From Streptococcus oralis (GTDB lineage Bacteria; Bacillota; Bacilli; Lactobacillales; Streptococcaceae), in the NCBI RefSeq assembly GCF_021497945.1, contig NZ_CP046524.1, forward strand, positions 965,501 to 1,029,500: a stretch of 64,000 bases of DNA. Direction: 5' to 3'. Positions within the stretch are counted from its first letter, which is position 1. Each line of letters begins with the position of its first letter. A model generated the notes under the pieces. That model saw nothing but the letters and a program-made list of their open reading frames with translations. It did not search any database and was not told where the DNA came from. The translations under genes were made by a program, and so were the position numbers. This document shows positions 18,734-27,846 of the stretch, in pieces.

Positions 18734-20437
18734 ATGGCCTTAGAAGTAATTATGCCAAAAGCCGGCGTGGATATGACAGAAGGACAAATTGTCCAATGGA
18801 ATAAGAAAGTCGGAGAATTTGTAAAAGAAGGAGAAATCCTTTTGGAAATCATGACTGACAAAGTCAGCATGGAATTGGAAGCCGAAGAAGATGGATACTT
18901 GATTGCCATCCTCAAAGGAGATGGTGAAACTGTTCCAGTAACTGAAGTTATCGGTTACCTTGGTGAAGAAGGTGAAAATATCCCAACAGCTGGAGCGGCA
19001 GCGCCAGAAGCTAGCCCAGCGCCTGCAGTTAGTGTCTCAAACGACGACGGTAAGAGCGATGATGTCTTTGATATCGTTGTGATTGGTGGAGGTCCTGCTG
19101 GATATGTGGCAGCCATTAAAGCTGCCCAACTCGGTGGGAAGGTAGCCCTTGTTGAAAAATCTGAACTCGGTGGAACCTGCTTGAACCGTGGATGTATCCC
19201 AACCAAGACCTACCTTCATAACGCTGAAATCATCGAAAACATCGGTCATGCAGCAAACCGTGGTATTGTCATCGAAAATCCCAACTTCACTGTTGATATG
19301 GACAAACTTTTAGAAACTAAATCTAAAGTTGTCAGTACCTTGGTAGGTGGTGTTGCGGGTCTTCTTCGTAGTTACGGAGTTACTGTTCATAAGGGTGTTG
19401 GTACGATTACTAAAGACAAGAATGTCTTGGTAAATGGTTCAGAATTGCTTGAAACCAAGAAAATCATCCTTGCTGGTGGTTCAAAGGTTAGCAAGATCAA
19501 CGTTCCTGGTATGGAATCATCACTTGTAATGACCAGTGATGACATTCTTGAAATGAACGAAGTTCCAGAAAGCCTTGTTATCATCGGTGGTGGCGTTGTC
19601 GGTATCGAACTCGGTCAGGCCTTCATGACATTTGGTTCAAAAGTGACTGTTATCGAAATGATGGACCGTATCGTTCCAGCTATGGATGCGGAAGTTTCTA
19701 AGAACCTTCGCTTGATTCTTGAACGTAAAGGTATGACCATCTTGACAGGTACAAAATTGCAAGAAATCATCGAAGAAAATGGTCAACTTCGTATCAAGGT
19801 TGAAGGAAAAGACGATATCATAGCTAGCAAAGCTCTTCTTTCAATCGGTCGTGTACCAGATCTTGAAGGAATTGGCGATGTTGAGTTTGAATTGGATCGT
19901 GGACGTATCAAGGTCAACGAATACATGGAAACTTCTGTTCCTGGAATCTACGCACCAGGTGACATCAACGGTACTAAAATGTTGGCGCACGCAGCCTTCC
20001 GCATGGGTGAAGTTGCCGCTGAAAATGCGCTTAAAGGAAATCACGTTGTAGCGAAACTTAACTTGACTCCTGCAGCGATTTACACTCTTCCTGAAGTAGC
20101 AGCAGTAGGTCTAACAGAAGAACAAGCACGTGAGAAATACGATGTGGCCATCGGTAAATTCAATTTTGCTGCTAACGGCCGTGCCATTGCATCAGATGCA
20201 GCACAAGGTTTCGTAAAAGTCATTGCAGATAAGAAATACGGAGAAATTCTTGGTGTTCACATCATCGGTCCTGCAGCTGCAGAATTGATCAACGAAGCGT
20301 CAAGCATTATTGAAATGGAAATCACTGTTGAAGAAATGCTGAAGACTATCCACGGACACCCAACCTACTCTGAAGTGATGTACGAAGCATTTGCGGATGT
20401 ACTAGGAATGGCCATCCATTCACCTAAGAAAAAATAA
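18734..20437 (+). CDS. lpd: Dihydrolipoamide dehydrogenase E3 with N-terminal lipoyl domain
   Basis: A 567-residue protein. Residues 1-80 are a lipoyl domain (attachment Lys43 in IMTDKVSMELE), followed by an Ala/Pro-rich linker and, from about residue 112, the flavoprotein disulfide reductase: FAD motif IGGGPAGYVAA, redox disulfide GGTCLNRGCIPTK, NAD motif IGGGVVGIELG and C-terminal HGHPTYSE base. It reoxidises lipoyl groups with NAD+. The domain supplies the lipoyl arm that E2 lacks. AAGGAAG precedes the ATG. Followed by an inverted-repeat element and lplA. Confidence 0.96.
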   Translation: MALEVIMPKAGVDMTEGQIVQWNKKVGEFVKEGEILLEIMTDKVSMELEAEEDGYLIAILKGDGETVPVTEVIGYLGEEGENIPTAGAAAPEASPAPAVSVSNDDGKSDDVFDIVVIGGGPAGYVAAIKAAQLGGKVALVEKSELGGTCLNRGCIPTKTYLHNAEIIENIGHAANRGIVIENPNFTVDMDKLLETKSKVVSTLVGGVAGLLRSYGVTVHKGVGTITKDKNVLVNGSELLETKKIILAGGSKVSKINVPGMESSLVMTSDDILEMNEVPESLVIIGGGVVGIELGQAFMTFGSKVTVIEMMDRIVPAMDAEVSKNLRLILERKGMTILTGTKLQEIIEENGQLRIKVEGKDDIIASKALLSIGRVPDLEGIGDVEFELDRGRIKVNEYMETSVPGIYAPGDINGTKMLAHAAFRMGEVAAENALKGNHVVAKLNLTPAAIYTLPEVAAVGLTEEQAREKYDVAIGKFNFAANGRAIASDAAQGFVKVIADKKYGEILGVHIIGPAAAELINEASSIIEMEITVEEMLKTIHGHPTYSEVMYEAFADVLGMAIHSPKKK

Positions 20438-20453
20438 ATAAGTTTTTCAACTA

Positions 20454-20587
20454 AATTTTCTTAAAGTAGTACGGACGGCAGCGACCTCTATTAGAGTTCC
20501 ATGCCTAAAAATTGAGCCTCTTGTCTCAATTTTTCCGAGAAATGTAACGATAACACGTTACATTTCTTTTTACCACTTTAGAAAATT
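20454..20587. repeat. Nested inverted-repeat element (RUP-like candidate) with terminator
   Basis: Bounded by imperfect inverted arms of about 17 nt (20454-20471 with 20571-20587). Inside are two perfect hairpins: 10-bp stem 20507-20516/20525-20534 and 11-bp stem 20539-20549/20556-20566, the latter followed by TTTTT and a likely terminator for the dehydrogenase operon. The nested symmetry and intergenic position recall pneumococcal RUP-type miniature elements, but the match is from memory and unverified. It separates lpd from lplA, which may therefore be transcribed apart. Confidence 0.55.
20539..20571 (+). terminator. Intrinsic terminator after lpd
   Basis: Perfect 11-bp stem GAAATGTAACG/CGTTACATTTC with 6-nt loop and five T. 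Confidence 0.8.
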
Positions 20588-20632
20588 GGATTGCTATGAA
20601 CAGAATTTAAAAACTAAATTTTTGGAAATACT

Positions 20633-21622
20633 ATGAAATATATTATCAATCATTCAAACGACACTGCCTTTAATATCGCCTTGGAAGAATATGCCTTTAA
20701 ACATCTTTTGGATGAGGATCAAATCTTCCTACTTTGGATTAACAAGCCATCTATCATTGTTGGACGTCACCAGAACACTATCGAAGAAATCAACCGTGAT
20801 TATGTTCGAGAAAATGGTATTGAGGTAGTCCGCCGTATCAGTGGTGGTGGAGCTGTTTATCACGATCTAAACAACCTCAACTACACGATCATCTCAAAAG
20901 AAGATGAAAACCGCGCCTTTGACTTTAAGAGTTTTTCAACTCCAGTCATCAATACCTTGGCTCAACTTGGTGTTAAAGCTGAGTTCACAGGCCGTAATGA
21001 CCTTGAGATTGACGGTAAGAAATTCTGTGGAAATGCCCAGGCCTATATCAATGGGCGTATCATGCACCACGGTTGCTTGCTCTTTGACGTTGATTTGTCA
21101 GTCCTTGCTAACGCCCTCAAGGTTTCAAAAGATAAGTTTGAATCAAAAGGTGTGAAATCCGTCCGTGCTCGTGTAACCAATATTATCAATGAATTACCAG
21201 AAAAAATCACAGTTGAAGAATTCCGTGATTTGCTATTGGAATACATGAAAAAAGAGTATCCAGAGATGTCTGAATACGTTTTTTCTGAGGAAGAATTGGC
21301 TGAAATCAACCACATCAAGGAGACCAAGTTCGGTACTTGGGACTGGAACTACGGTAAATCACCTGAATTTAACGTCCATCGTGGTACAAAATTTACTAGT
21401 GGTAAGGTTGAGGTTTTTGCCAACGTCATTGAATCAAAAATCCAAGATATCAAGATATATGGTGACTTCTTTGGTATCGAAGATGTTGCAGCTGTAGAAG
21501 ATGTCCTTCGTGGCGTGAAATATGAACGCGAAGATGTCCTTAAAGCTCTAGAAACTATTGATATTACACGCTACTTTGCTGGTATTAGCCGTGAAGAAAT
21601 CGCTGAAGCGGTAGTGGGATAA
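20633..21622 (+). CDS. lplA: Lipoate-protein ligase A
   Basis: A 329-residue lipoate-protein ligase that activates free lipoate with ATP and attaches it to lipoyl-domain lysines. The signature RRISGGGAVYHDLNNLNY (about residues 64-81), the GRNDLEIDGKKFCGNAQ lysine region and the C-terminal LplA accessory domain (about 250-329) are present. Its place beside the dehydrogenase genes suggests that Lys43 of E3 is a target. Streptococci usually scavenge lipoate, which this gene would permit. Terminator at 21630-21658. Confidence 0.95.
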   Translation: MKYIINHSNDTAFNIALEEYAFKHLLDEDQIFLLWINKPSIIVGRHQNTIEEINRDYVRENGIEVVRRISGGGAVYHDLNNLNYTIISKEDENRAFDFKSFSTPVINTLAQLGVKAEFTGRNDLEIDGKKFCGNAQAYINGRIMHHGCLLFDVDLSVLANALKVSKDKFESKGVKSVRARVTNIINELPEKITVEEFRDLLLEYMKKEYPEMSEYVFSEEELAEINHIKETKFGTWDWNYGKSPEFNVHRGTKFTSGKVEVFANVIESKIQDIKIYGDFFGIEDVAAVEDVLRGVKYEREDVLKALETIDITRYFAGISREEIAEAVVG

Positions 21623-21629
21623 ATCAAAC

Positions 21630-21658
21630 GAAGTTGGTTGCAGAACCAGCTTCTTTTT
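21630..21658 (+). terminator. Intrinsic terminator after lplA
   Basis: 10-bp stem (GAAGTTGGTT with AACCAGCTTC, one G-T pair), 4-nt loop, five T. Confidence 0.85.
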
Positions 21659-21695
21659 ATGAGTTCCAGTTTACATAATTTATAGTATGTAACAT

Positions 21696-22766
21696 CTACA
21701 AACTATCTAGAGCATTCTTTTGTTCATCATTGACGATATGGGTATAGAGGTCAGTGACTTGTGTACTGGCGTGTCCTAGCTGGTGACTGACTAAAACTTG
21801 CGATTTAGTCGCATCATAGAGCCTAGTTGCTAGGGTATGCCGTAGTTTATGGGGAGTTACACGCACTTTGAAATCCTCAGAGTACTTAGCAACCATTTTC
21901 TCAACGCTGGAAGCATCAATACGGTTCGGAACACCTCGGTAGAGTGTCAGAAAGAGTGCTGTATCCGTCTTTTCAGTCTTATATCGTTGATTTCGAATGG
22001 CGAGATAATTCTCTAGGTAAGGCTTAGCAAAGGCAGCGACATTGACCGAGTCACGTTTGCCACCTTTTCGAGTGACATCAATAACCATCATTTTGAGATT
22101 AAGGTCTCTTAGATCCAGATTAACAGCTTCAGATAATCGGACACCAGATGCCAAGAGAAGGGCAATAATGGCTAAATCACGTTCCTTATTTCTATTGAAT
22201 GACGAGAGAGCGCGATTTGAGAGTTGTTGTGGGTACACTTGGTCGATATAAGTTAGAAAACCCTCTGTTTCATCACCCAGAAAGAGTTTTTGCTTGATGT
22301 TTTCAGCTCTGGCAGCAAGTGTTTCTTTCTTTTTCTTAGTTGAAACTTTCTTCATTACATTACGATAGAAATAAGGCTCCCCTTGGTCGTTTTCAACTTC
22401 CTCAGTTAGATACTTGTAAAGACTGGAAAGAGCTGATAAGGTCCGATTGATAGTTGTCTGTGAAACACCTTGTTTGGTTGTATTAGCATTCAGCAAAGGT
22501 CGTTCTCGTAGATATAGGATAAAGGATTCCATGTCTTTTTTAGACATATTTTCTAAAACCGATAAAGGAATGTCAGAAATTTTATCAGCGTTTGAAATAT
22601 CAGATTCCAAAACCCAGCTAAAAAATCGATCGTATTCCTTCAGGTATTCGTACAAGGTTGTAAAACTATAGGGGACAGCAAGCTTAGATTGGTAGTATTC
22701 CAGAACATACCAAGGCATGATTTGTTTTAGTTTGTCGATTCGTTCCAGTAAAATCTCACGTTTCAT
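21696..22766 (-). CDS. xerS: Tyrosine recombinase XerS
   Basis: A 356-residue tyrosine recombinase, the single-subunit XerS that resolves chromosome dimers at difSL in streptococci. An N-terminal SAM-like core-binding domain (about 20-125) precedes the catalytic domain with Arg in [36 protein letters not shown] and the nucleophile Tyr in LYTHI. GGAGAAAATAC precedes the ATG. difSL lies 53 bp upstream of the start codon, the arrangement known for this system. It is the first gene after the coding strand switches. Confidence 0.97.
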   Translation of the reverse strand: MKREILLERIDKLKQIMPWYVLEYYQSKLAVPYSFTTLYEYLKEYDRFFSWVLESDISNADKISDIPLSVLENMSKKDMESFILYLRERPLLNANTTKQGVSQTTINRTLSALSSLYKYLTEEVENDQGEPYFYRNVMKKVSTKKKKETLAARAENIKQKLFLGDETEGFLTYIDQVYPQQLSNRALSSFNRNKERDLAIIALLLASGVRLSEAVNLDLRDLNLKMMVIDVTRKGGKRDSVNVAAFAKPYLENYLAIRNQRYKTEKTDTALFLTLYRGVPNRIDASSVEKMVAKYSEDFKVRVTPHKLRHTLATRLYDATKSQVLVSHQLGHASTQVTDLYTHIVNDEQKNALDSL

Positions 22767-22778
22767 GTATTTTCTCCA

Positions 22779-22816
22779 TATATAAGTCTACTAGTAGTAT
22801 AGCATAGACTTATATA
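22779..22816. promoter_or_regulatory. Inverted repeat overlapping the xerS promoter
   Basis: Perfect 12-bp arms TATATAAGTCTA (22779-22790) and TAGACTTATATA (22805-22816). The minus-strand extended -10 of xerS (TATGCTATACT; TATACT at 22796-22801) lies within and beside the loop, so the inverted repeat spans the promoter and 5' end of the message. A bound protein or an mRNA hairpin could limit xerS expression. Confidence 0.6.
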
Positions 22817-22818
22817 TA

Positions 22819-22849
22819 TTTCAAGAAAATTATAGTTTTTCGGAAAGAT
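22819..22849 (-). other. difSL chromosome-dimer resolution site
   Basis: A 31-bp site whose minus-strand sequence starts ATCTTTCCGAAAAACT and ends TTTTCTTGAAA, matching the difSL site of lactococci and streptococci as I recall it, and sited directly upstream of xerS. It marks the replication terminus; the dominant coding strand changes from + to - here. Confidence 0.9.
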
Positions 22850-22874
22850 GTTATGAGTGTTTGATAAATTCTAG

Positions 22875-22919
22875 AAAAAACAAAGACCTGGTTCCACAAT
22901 CATAAGAAACAGGTCTTTT
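22875..22919 (-). terminator. Terminator after the MepB-family gene
   Basis: Stem AAAGACCTG (22882-22890) with CAGGTCTTT (22910-22918). On the minus strand the hairpin is followed by a T-run (plus-strand A-run at 22875-22884). Confidence 0.75.
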
Positions 22920-22944
22920 GTGTGTATGTAATCCGGCAATCTGT

Positions 22945-23382
22945 TTATATTTCAATTTCTCTAAAATATTGCAATTGCCATTTTTGTGTTGCTCGAGCTG
23001 TTGTATTTAAATTTGAGCACCAAGGAGGATAAAATCGCATAGACATTTTTCCATTGCTATCTTTTGTCGACAGAATGTTTTTACGAATAGCCACCTCGTT
23101 TGGAATAATGAATAGTCCCCTCTTATCATTATCAATGATAACGATTATAAGTTCATTCCCTAAGTCCTCATTGGTATAAGGAATGTTCTTGTTGTTTTGG
23201 TCTTTTTTCCAGAAAACGGTAAAATATCCTTCTTTTTTCGGTGTTTTTTTTGCCCAGCAGCATCTTTTATATTCTTGCTCTTCCTTTATCTTGATAAGAA
23301 TACCTTCGTATTTTTCATTGTATTTTTCTTCAATGAAATCAAAATCGCCATAAAAATTATATAGAACATCGCGTATTTTCAT
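22945..23382 (-). CDS. MepB family protein
   Basis: A 145-residue MepB-family protein; the family is named after a staphylococcal gene beside the MepA efflux pump and has no settled function. The C-terminal PPWCSNLNTTARATQKWQLQYF is the family hallmark. The frame opens 8 codons upstream, but that stretch contains the Shine-Dalgarno AGGAGG, so the ATG at 23382 (MKIRDVLYNF) is chosen. No signal peptide or membrane span. Terminator at 22875-22919. Confidence 0.85.
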   Translation of the reverse strand: MKIRDVLYNFYGDFDFIEEKYNEKYEGILIKIKEEQEYKRCCWAKKTPKKEGYFTVFWKKDQNNKNIPYTNEDLGNELIIVIIDNDKRGLFIIPNEVAIRKNILSTKDSNGKMSMRFYPPWCSNLNTTARATQKWQLQYFREIEI

Positions 23383-23447
23383 TATGATGTATGTCCTCCT
23401 TAGCAAATAACTTTTCCAAAGAATGATACTGTTTCCAACAAAATCAG

Positions 23448-24188
23448 CTACCGCCTATACTCATCTTTTTTATATATTACCATATAGCAGGATACCAAGA
23501 TGACGAAGATTTTAATCAGGTAGGTTTCGTATCGATCAGTATCTATGGTTAGCTGAGACAAGACGTTAATGATCGAATGAGTCATAACGCAAATCCAAAG
23601 ATTCTTTGTTTTGATATAAAGAGCTGAGAGTATGAAAGAATTTGTCAGCAATCCAAATAAAAACGGGAGAGTTTGCAGAGTTGCTAGGGAACCATCTATG
23701 TAAAAGAACAACAGATGCCAAATCGCCCAGCTGAAAAAAGTTAGGATTGTTGAGTGAAAATACGGTAGCTTCTCTTGTAAAATTGGTTGAAAGACATATC
23801 GCCATCCAATCTCTTCTATACCACCAAAGACAATAAATTTGAAGAACATCAAAAATGGGAGATACCAGCTAAATTCTACTATTTTCCCACCAAACATTAG
23901 AAAAGAAAAATCAAGGATAATTAGGAAAAAAGATAATAAATAGTGTTTATAACTGGTATGAATGTTTAAAAAATCGTTTACGATTTTCTTAAAATGAATA
24001 TGAAAATAGTGAATTGCAACAATTATTCCCCAAAGAGCTGAAGAAATCCCACCTAGAAAGATTCCTAAAATAGTTAATAGATTGGAATGAATAGAAAAAT
24101 GATTCAAGAGAAAGAAAAGGAGACAAGCTGATACTATTTGGCTAAATGTGCCTAGCAAATATACCACAATTGCCTTATTTCTTTTCAT
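23448..24188 (-). CDS. CPBP family intramembrane metalloprotease
   Basis: A 246-residue protein with about seven hydrophobic segments. The CPBP/Abi (Rce1-like) motifs are present: GGIEEIGWRYVF (EExxxR-type), the His of WAIWHLLFF and the C-terminal THSIINVL. The family includes prenyl-protein proteases and bacteriocin self-immunity proteins. GAAAGGATTCTCT precedes the ATG at 24188, preferred to an upstream TTG. It lies 52 nt after the ClC gene on the same strand. No bacteriocin genes are seen nearby, so an immunity role is unproven. Confidence 0.85.
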   Translation of the reverse strand: MKRNKAIVVYLLGTFSQIVSACLLFFLLNHFSIHSNLLTILGIFLGGISSALWGIIVAIHYFHIHFKKIVNDFLNIHTSYKHYLLSFFLIILDFSFLMFGGKIVEFSWYLPFLMFFKFIVFGGIEEIGWRYVFQPILQEKLPYFHSTILTFFSWAIWHLLFFYIDGSLATLQTLPFLFGLLTNSFILSALYIKTKNLWICVMTHSIINVLSQLTIDTDRYETYLIKIFVILVSCYMVIYKKDEYRR

Positions 24189-24240
24189 AGAGAATCCTTT
24201 CAATAATATTTTACGTAAAATAAATTATGTAAACAAAAGC

Positions 24241-25791
24241 TTACAACAACAAATCTTTTACTTTTCCAATTTCACTTTTGGGAATCACCAAGTGAATCAT
24301 ATCACCCAGATACATTCTAGTTGAGCCGTTAACTGTTTGGCTTTTGCCATTATGGACTTGGGTGGTGATGAGTACGTTATGTGGCAAGTTGAGTTCGTGA
24401 ACCTGTTTTCCAGCGATTTTGTCAGATACAGGAATTTCAATTAGTGTTACTTCTCCTTCGTCTGTTGCTTCTTCTGGTAGCATTTTTTCCAGCATGGCCT
24501 CATAGACTGGAGCACCCTTGAGCAGATCCATGACGATATAGGCTACCAAGGTCACTAAGCCAAGTGGCATGAGGTTGCGAATATCTCCAACCATTTCGGT
24601 TACGAGTATCATGGCAGTTAAAGGAGCCTTGGATATTGCCCCAAAGTAGCCACTCATTCCTAAAATGACAAATATAGGGAATTGCTCCTGACTGACAAGC
24701 CTGAGATTGACACAAATGACACCAACTAGGGCACCAAGTAAGGAACCAAGCGCCAGAATGGGAAGGAAAATTCCTCCTGGAAGGCCACTTCCATAACTAA
24801 TCATACTCCAAATAAAGCGGATCAAAAAGTATGCTAATAGAACCTGAAAATTAAAATCTTGCTCAGTCAAAGAAAGAACGACCTGATTTCCACCACCAAG
24901 GATTTGTGGCAAGAAAATCCCGACTGGTATGATAAGGATAAAGGCTAGGATTGGATAATAAGCTTTATCCAAATGGATTTTTTGACCAATCCAGTCATAA
25001 ATTCGACCAACATTGAGTACAGCTTTCTCATAGAGAAAACCAGAGAGTCCTAGAAAAACTCCCATAAGGAGATAAATCCAATACTGGTCCAGGGTCATGA
25101 GAGGAATATTATCTGGCATATCCAGTACGGGTGTTAAGCCAAATATGAGTAATGAGACAAAGTTTGCTACGAGACTGGCTGCTAGAGTTGATACCCAGAA
25201 AAATCGGGAAAAATGGTGATAGACTTCTTCTACAACAAAGAGGAGACCTGCAATCGGTGCATTAAAGGCAGCAGCTAAACCTGCAGCAGCTCCACTGGCA
25301 ATCAGGGAGCGTTCCTCTACTGGGCTAGATTTGAGCCACTTGGCAATACCTTTACCACCAACTGCTCCAAGTTGAATACTTGGCCCTTCTCGACCTAGCA
25401 TAAGGCCACTGGCAATAGCAAGAATACCTAATACATATTTCTTCCAGAGAACACTCCACCAATTAAGTGACATGAGCCCTTTTAATTCGGCTTCGACTTG
25501 AGGAATTCCTGAACCCTTAATATCTTTTTCTGACCGAGTTAATCTCGCACTGAGCCAGCAAACTATTAAATAAAATAGGCCAATGATAAAAAGATTGCGC
25601 ACTAGGTGCGCTTGATCTTGATAAAGGCCTTGAACAAGGTGAAAACCTTTTTCAATCAAATAACGAAAAGAACCTACGATGAGACCGACAAAGATACCAA
25701 CGATAATTCCTCGTCCAACTTGGGATAATATAGTGCTTGAGGCAAAGGCAAATTCTTTCTTGGAGCGGATTATTTCTGACTGTTCCTCCAT
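24241..25791 (-). CDS. ClC-type chloride channel/antiporter with TrkA-C domain
   Basis: A 516-residue ClC family membrane protein. Selectivity-filter motifs GSGIPQVE (near 92), GREGPSIQLG with its gating Glu (near 133) and GGIFLPILALG (near 343) are intact. Residues about 440-516 form a cytosolic RCK/TrkA_C regulatory domain (ending in VIPKSEIGKVKDLLL). The gating Glu suggests Cl-/H+ exchange rather than a passive channel. It begins 12 nt after rnhB, so is probably the third gene of rbgA-rnhB-clc. Confidence 0.93.
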   Translation of the reverse strand: MEEQSEIIRSKKEFAFASSTILSQVGRGIIVGIFVGLIVGSFRYLIEKGFHLVQGLYQDQAHLVRNLFIIGLFYLIVCWLSARLTRSEKDIKGSGIPQVEAELKGLMSLNWWSVLWKKYVLGILAIASGLMLGREGPSIQLGAVGGKGIAKWLKSSPVEERSLIASGAAAGLAAAFNAPIAGLLFVVEEVYHHFSRFFWVSTLAASLVANFVSLLIFGLTPVLDMPDNIPLMTLDQYWIYLLMGVFLGLSGFLYEKAVLNVGRIYDWIGQKIHLDKAYYPILAFILIIPVGIFLPQILGGGNQVVLSLTEQDFNFQVLLAYFLIRFIWSMISYGSGLPGGIFLPILALGSLLGALVGVICVNLRLVSQEQFPIFVILGMSGYFGAISKAPLTAMILVTEMVGDIRNLMPLGLVTLVAYIVMDLLKGAPVYEAMLEKMLPEEATDEGEVTLIEIPVSDKIAGKQVHELNLPHNVLITTQVHNGKSQTVNGSTRMYLGDMIHLVIPKSEIGKVKDLLL

Positions 25792-25803
25792 AATTATTTC
25801 CTC

Positions 25804-26583
25804 TTACTTATCTTTCTTAGTTGAAACCAGTGTTTTGACTGGTTCAAAACTGGTTCGGTGAATTGGGGTGACACCTAGTTTTTCTAGTCCTTCTAGGTGT
25901 TTAGCTGTTCCATAGCCTGCATTAGTCCTGAAATCATAGTCAGGATATTGATTATCATAGTCCTTCATAATATTATCCCGTGTTACCTTGGCCACTATAG
26001 ATGCGGCCGCGATTGAGAGGGAGTTAGCATCTCCTTTGATAATGGAGGTTTGTGAAATTGGTAACTCCAGTTTCATGGCATCTATCAAGAGATGCTCAGG
26101 TTGCGGACTGAGCTGGAAGATTGCTTCCTTCATGGCCAGTTTGGTCGCTTCGTAGATATTGACTTGGTCAATGATGTAATTATCCATGATTCCGACGCCG
26201 ATTGCCAATGCTTGTTCTTGAACGGCTTGATAAATTTCCAAATGTTTCTTTTTGGGGATTTTTTTGCTATCGTTGAGACCTCTGATTTTACAATCTTTCG
26301 GCAAGATAACGGCTGCAGCGACCACAGGTCCAGCCAGTGGACCACGACCAACCTCGTCAACACCTGCTATCAAGGTCATTCCTTGCTTGTAAAGTTCTTT
26401 TTCATAGGACAGCATGGATTCCAACCGAAGATCCTCATCCAGTTCTGCCTGAATGGCTTTTTTACGCTTGTTGATTTCCTTTTGAACTCCAGATCGAGTA
26501 TCTTTTTCGAATTCCAGAAAAAGAGGATTGCCTAATTCTTTGACAGTAGCAAGAAGTTCTCTGATTTCTTTAATCGTCGTCAT
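25804..26583 (-). CDS. rnhB: Ribonuclease HII
   Basis: A 259-residue RNase HII that nicks at ribonucleotides in DNA and degrades RNA:DNA hybrids. The catalytic motif [19 protein letters not shown] (first Asp-Glu pair), [11 protein letters not shown] (third carboxylate) and the Asp/Tyr-containing [14 protein letters not shown] are present. The N-terminal 70-residue helical extension is usual in Firmicutes. It overlaps the end of rbgA by 14 nt, indicating coupled translation. Confidence 0.97.
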   Translation of the reverse strand: MTTIKEIRELLATVKELGNPLFLEFEKDTRSGVQKEINKRKKAIQAELDEDLRLESMLSYEKELYKQGMTLIAGVDEVGRGPLAGPVVAAAVILPKDCKIRGLNDSKKIPKKKHLEIYQAVQEQALAIGVGIMDNYIIDQVNIYEATKLAMKEAIFQLSPQPEHLLIDAMKLELPISQTSIIKGDANSLSIAAASIVAKVTRDNIMKDYDNQYPDYDFRTNAGYGTAKHLEGLEKLGVTPIHRTSFEPVKTLVSTKKDK

Positions 26584-27421
26584 CTATATCGTCCAATGTA
26601 TCTAAGGTGTAGTTACCGAGTTTTCCATCACGAACTTCCTTCACGAAAAGACTGTAAAAGCGGTCGTAGTCATCTCGGAAACCGAGGGCACGGGTCATAT
26701 CCATGATGATAACAGGAGCTTCTTCTTCAATTTTCATTTGTTTGAAACGTTCAGCTAGCTTATCTGGATAATGTTTTTTGAAATAATTGAGACCAAAAAT
26801 AGTCACTTCATCCATTGGGAGTAGTTGATCTTTGATAGCTCCCGTCAAGGCTAGTTTAAGTGCGACAGCATCATCCTCAAACTTAGGCCAGAGAATCCCT
26901 GGTGTATCTAGGATTTCAAGGTCTTTATTGGTTTTGAGCCATTGTTGCCCCTTGGTAACACCTGGTTTATTGCCGACCACCGCAATCTTTTTACCAGCCA
27001 AACGGTTCATGAGAGTTGACTTACCGGCATTTGGAATTCCGATAATCATGGTCCGCAAGGTTTCAATTTTAATACCGCGTTCTTTCTGGCGTGCAATCTT
27101 ATCAGCCATAAGCTTTTTAGCAGCATCAGTCACAACTTTTACAGTAACTTGCTCTTTGGAATTGATGGCCAGTGTTTGAATTCCCTGTGATTCAAAATAC
27201 TGACGCCATTCTTTTGTCATCGCTGGATCAGCTAGGTCTGCCTTGTTTAAAATTAAGAGTTTGGGTTTATCACCAACAATTTTATTTAACATAGGATTTT
27301 GACTAGATAAAGGTAGACGCGCATCCACCAAAATCGTCACAAAATCAACAAATTTTAAATTCTCCTGAACCTGTCGCCGAGCCTTAGACATGTGGCCCGG
27401 AAACCATTGAATAGTAGCCAT
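26570..27421 (-). CDS. rbgA: Ribosome biogenesis GTPase RbgA (YlqF)
   Basis: A 283-residue circularly permuted GTPase that acts in late assembly of the 50S subunit. As expected for the YlqF/YawG group, G4 (NKADL, about residue 58) precedes G1 ([10 protein letters not shown], about 127) and G3 (DTPGILWP, about 171). The N-terminal [13 protein letters not shown] is the family signature. First gene of the rbgA-rnhB-clc operon. Confidence 0.97.
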   Translation of the reverse strand: MATIQWFPGHMSKARRQVQENLKFVDFVTILVDARLPLSSQNPMLNKIVGDKPKLLILNKADLADPAMTKEWRQYFESQGIQTLAINSKEQVTVKVVTDAAKKLMADKIARQKERGIKIETLRTMIIGIPNAGKSTLMNRLAGKKIAVVGNKPGVTKGQQWLKTNKDLEILDTPGILWPKFEDDAVALKLALTGAIKDQLLPMDEVTIFGLNYFKKHYPDKLAERFKQMKIEEEAPVIIMDMTRALGFRDDYDRFYSLFVKEVRDGKLGNYTLDTLDDIDDDD

Positions 27422-27571
27422 AATATTTTCCCCTTCCGACTAAAAAAACGTAATAAAACGTTTTCTTTCTCACCATCTATTCTATCATAAATTAGGTGCT
27501 TTTGCACAGGCTTTGACTAAAATAAAATCATGCTATATCACATAACTTAATTTATGTAATTCAATGTTTGC

Positions 27572-27612
27572 TTGACTTTATTTGCCGTTTCGTATATACT
27601 TTGTATATACGA
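27572..27612 (+). promoter_or_regulatory. Toxin-antitoxin promoter with embedded palindromic operator
   Basis: -35 TTGACT (27572-27577), 17-bp spacer, -10 TATACT (27595-27600). The -10 lies inside a perfect 23-bp palindrome, 27590-27612 (arms TCGTATATAC and GTATATACGA around TTT). Autoregulation by the antitoxin or the complex is the natural reading. A second, weaker palindrome ACATAA...TTATGT lies at 27540-27557. Confidence 0.75.
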
Positions 27613-27630
27613 TTTCGTGGAGGTAGAGTG

Positions 27631-27846
27631 ATGAATACAGTAAAGACTCGGAAGGTGGGAAATTCTCTCACTGTGACCATTCCTAAAAATTTGGGTATGA
27701 CGGAAGGTCAAGAAATGGTTGTCTACAAAGGAGTTGATGGGGTTATTGTCTTGGCTCCGAAACTAAAAGATCCTTTTGATGGGATTGCTGATTTAAGAAT
27801 GACAAATGATTTTGAAGGAGTAAGGTTACTTGATAGCGAAATCTGA
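27631..27846 (+). CDS. mazE: MazE/AbrB-type antitoxin
   Basis: A 71-residue antitoxin with an N-terminal SpoVT/AbrB-like swapped-hairpin DNA-binding domain (TRKVGNSLTVTIPKNLGMTEGQ) and an acidic C-terminus (FDGIADLRMTNDFEGVRLLDSEI) that would wrap the toxin. GGAGGTAGAG lies before the ATG at 27631. The toxin frame starts 17 nt before the antitoxin stop, so synthesis is coupled with antitoxin first. Both run against the surrounding minus-strand genes, consistent with a mobile module. Confidence 0.85.
   Translation: MNTVKTRKVGNSLTVTIPKNLGMTEGQEMVVYKGVDGVIVLAPKLKDPFDGIADLRMTNDFEGVRLLDSEI

Noticed and set aside
22779..22849. Phage attachment site at dif
   Set aside because: There is no integrase other than XerS, no prophage gene and no duplicated dif core.
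23448..24188. Bacteriocin locus around the CPBP protease
   Set aside because: No double-glycine leader peptide, transporter or histidine kinase gene is adjacent; the neighbours are housekeeping genes.
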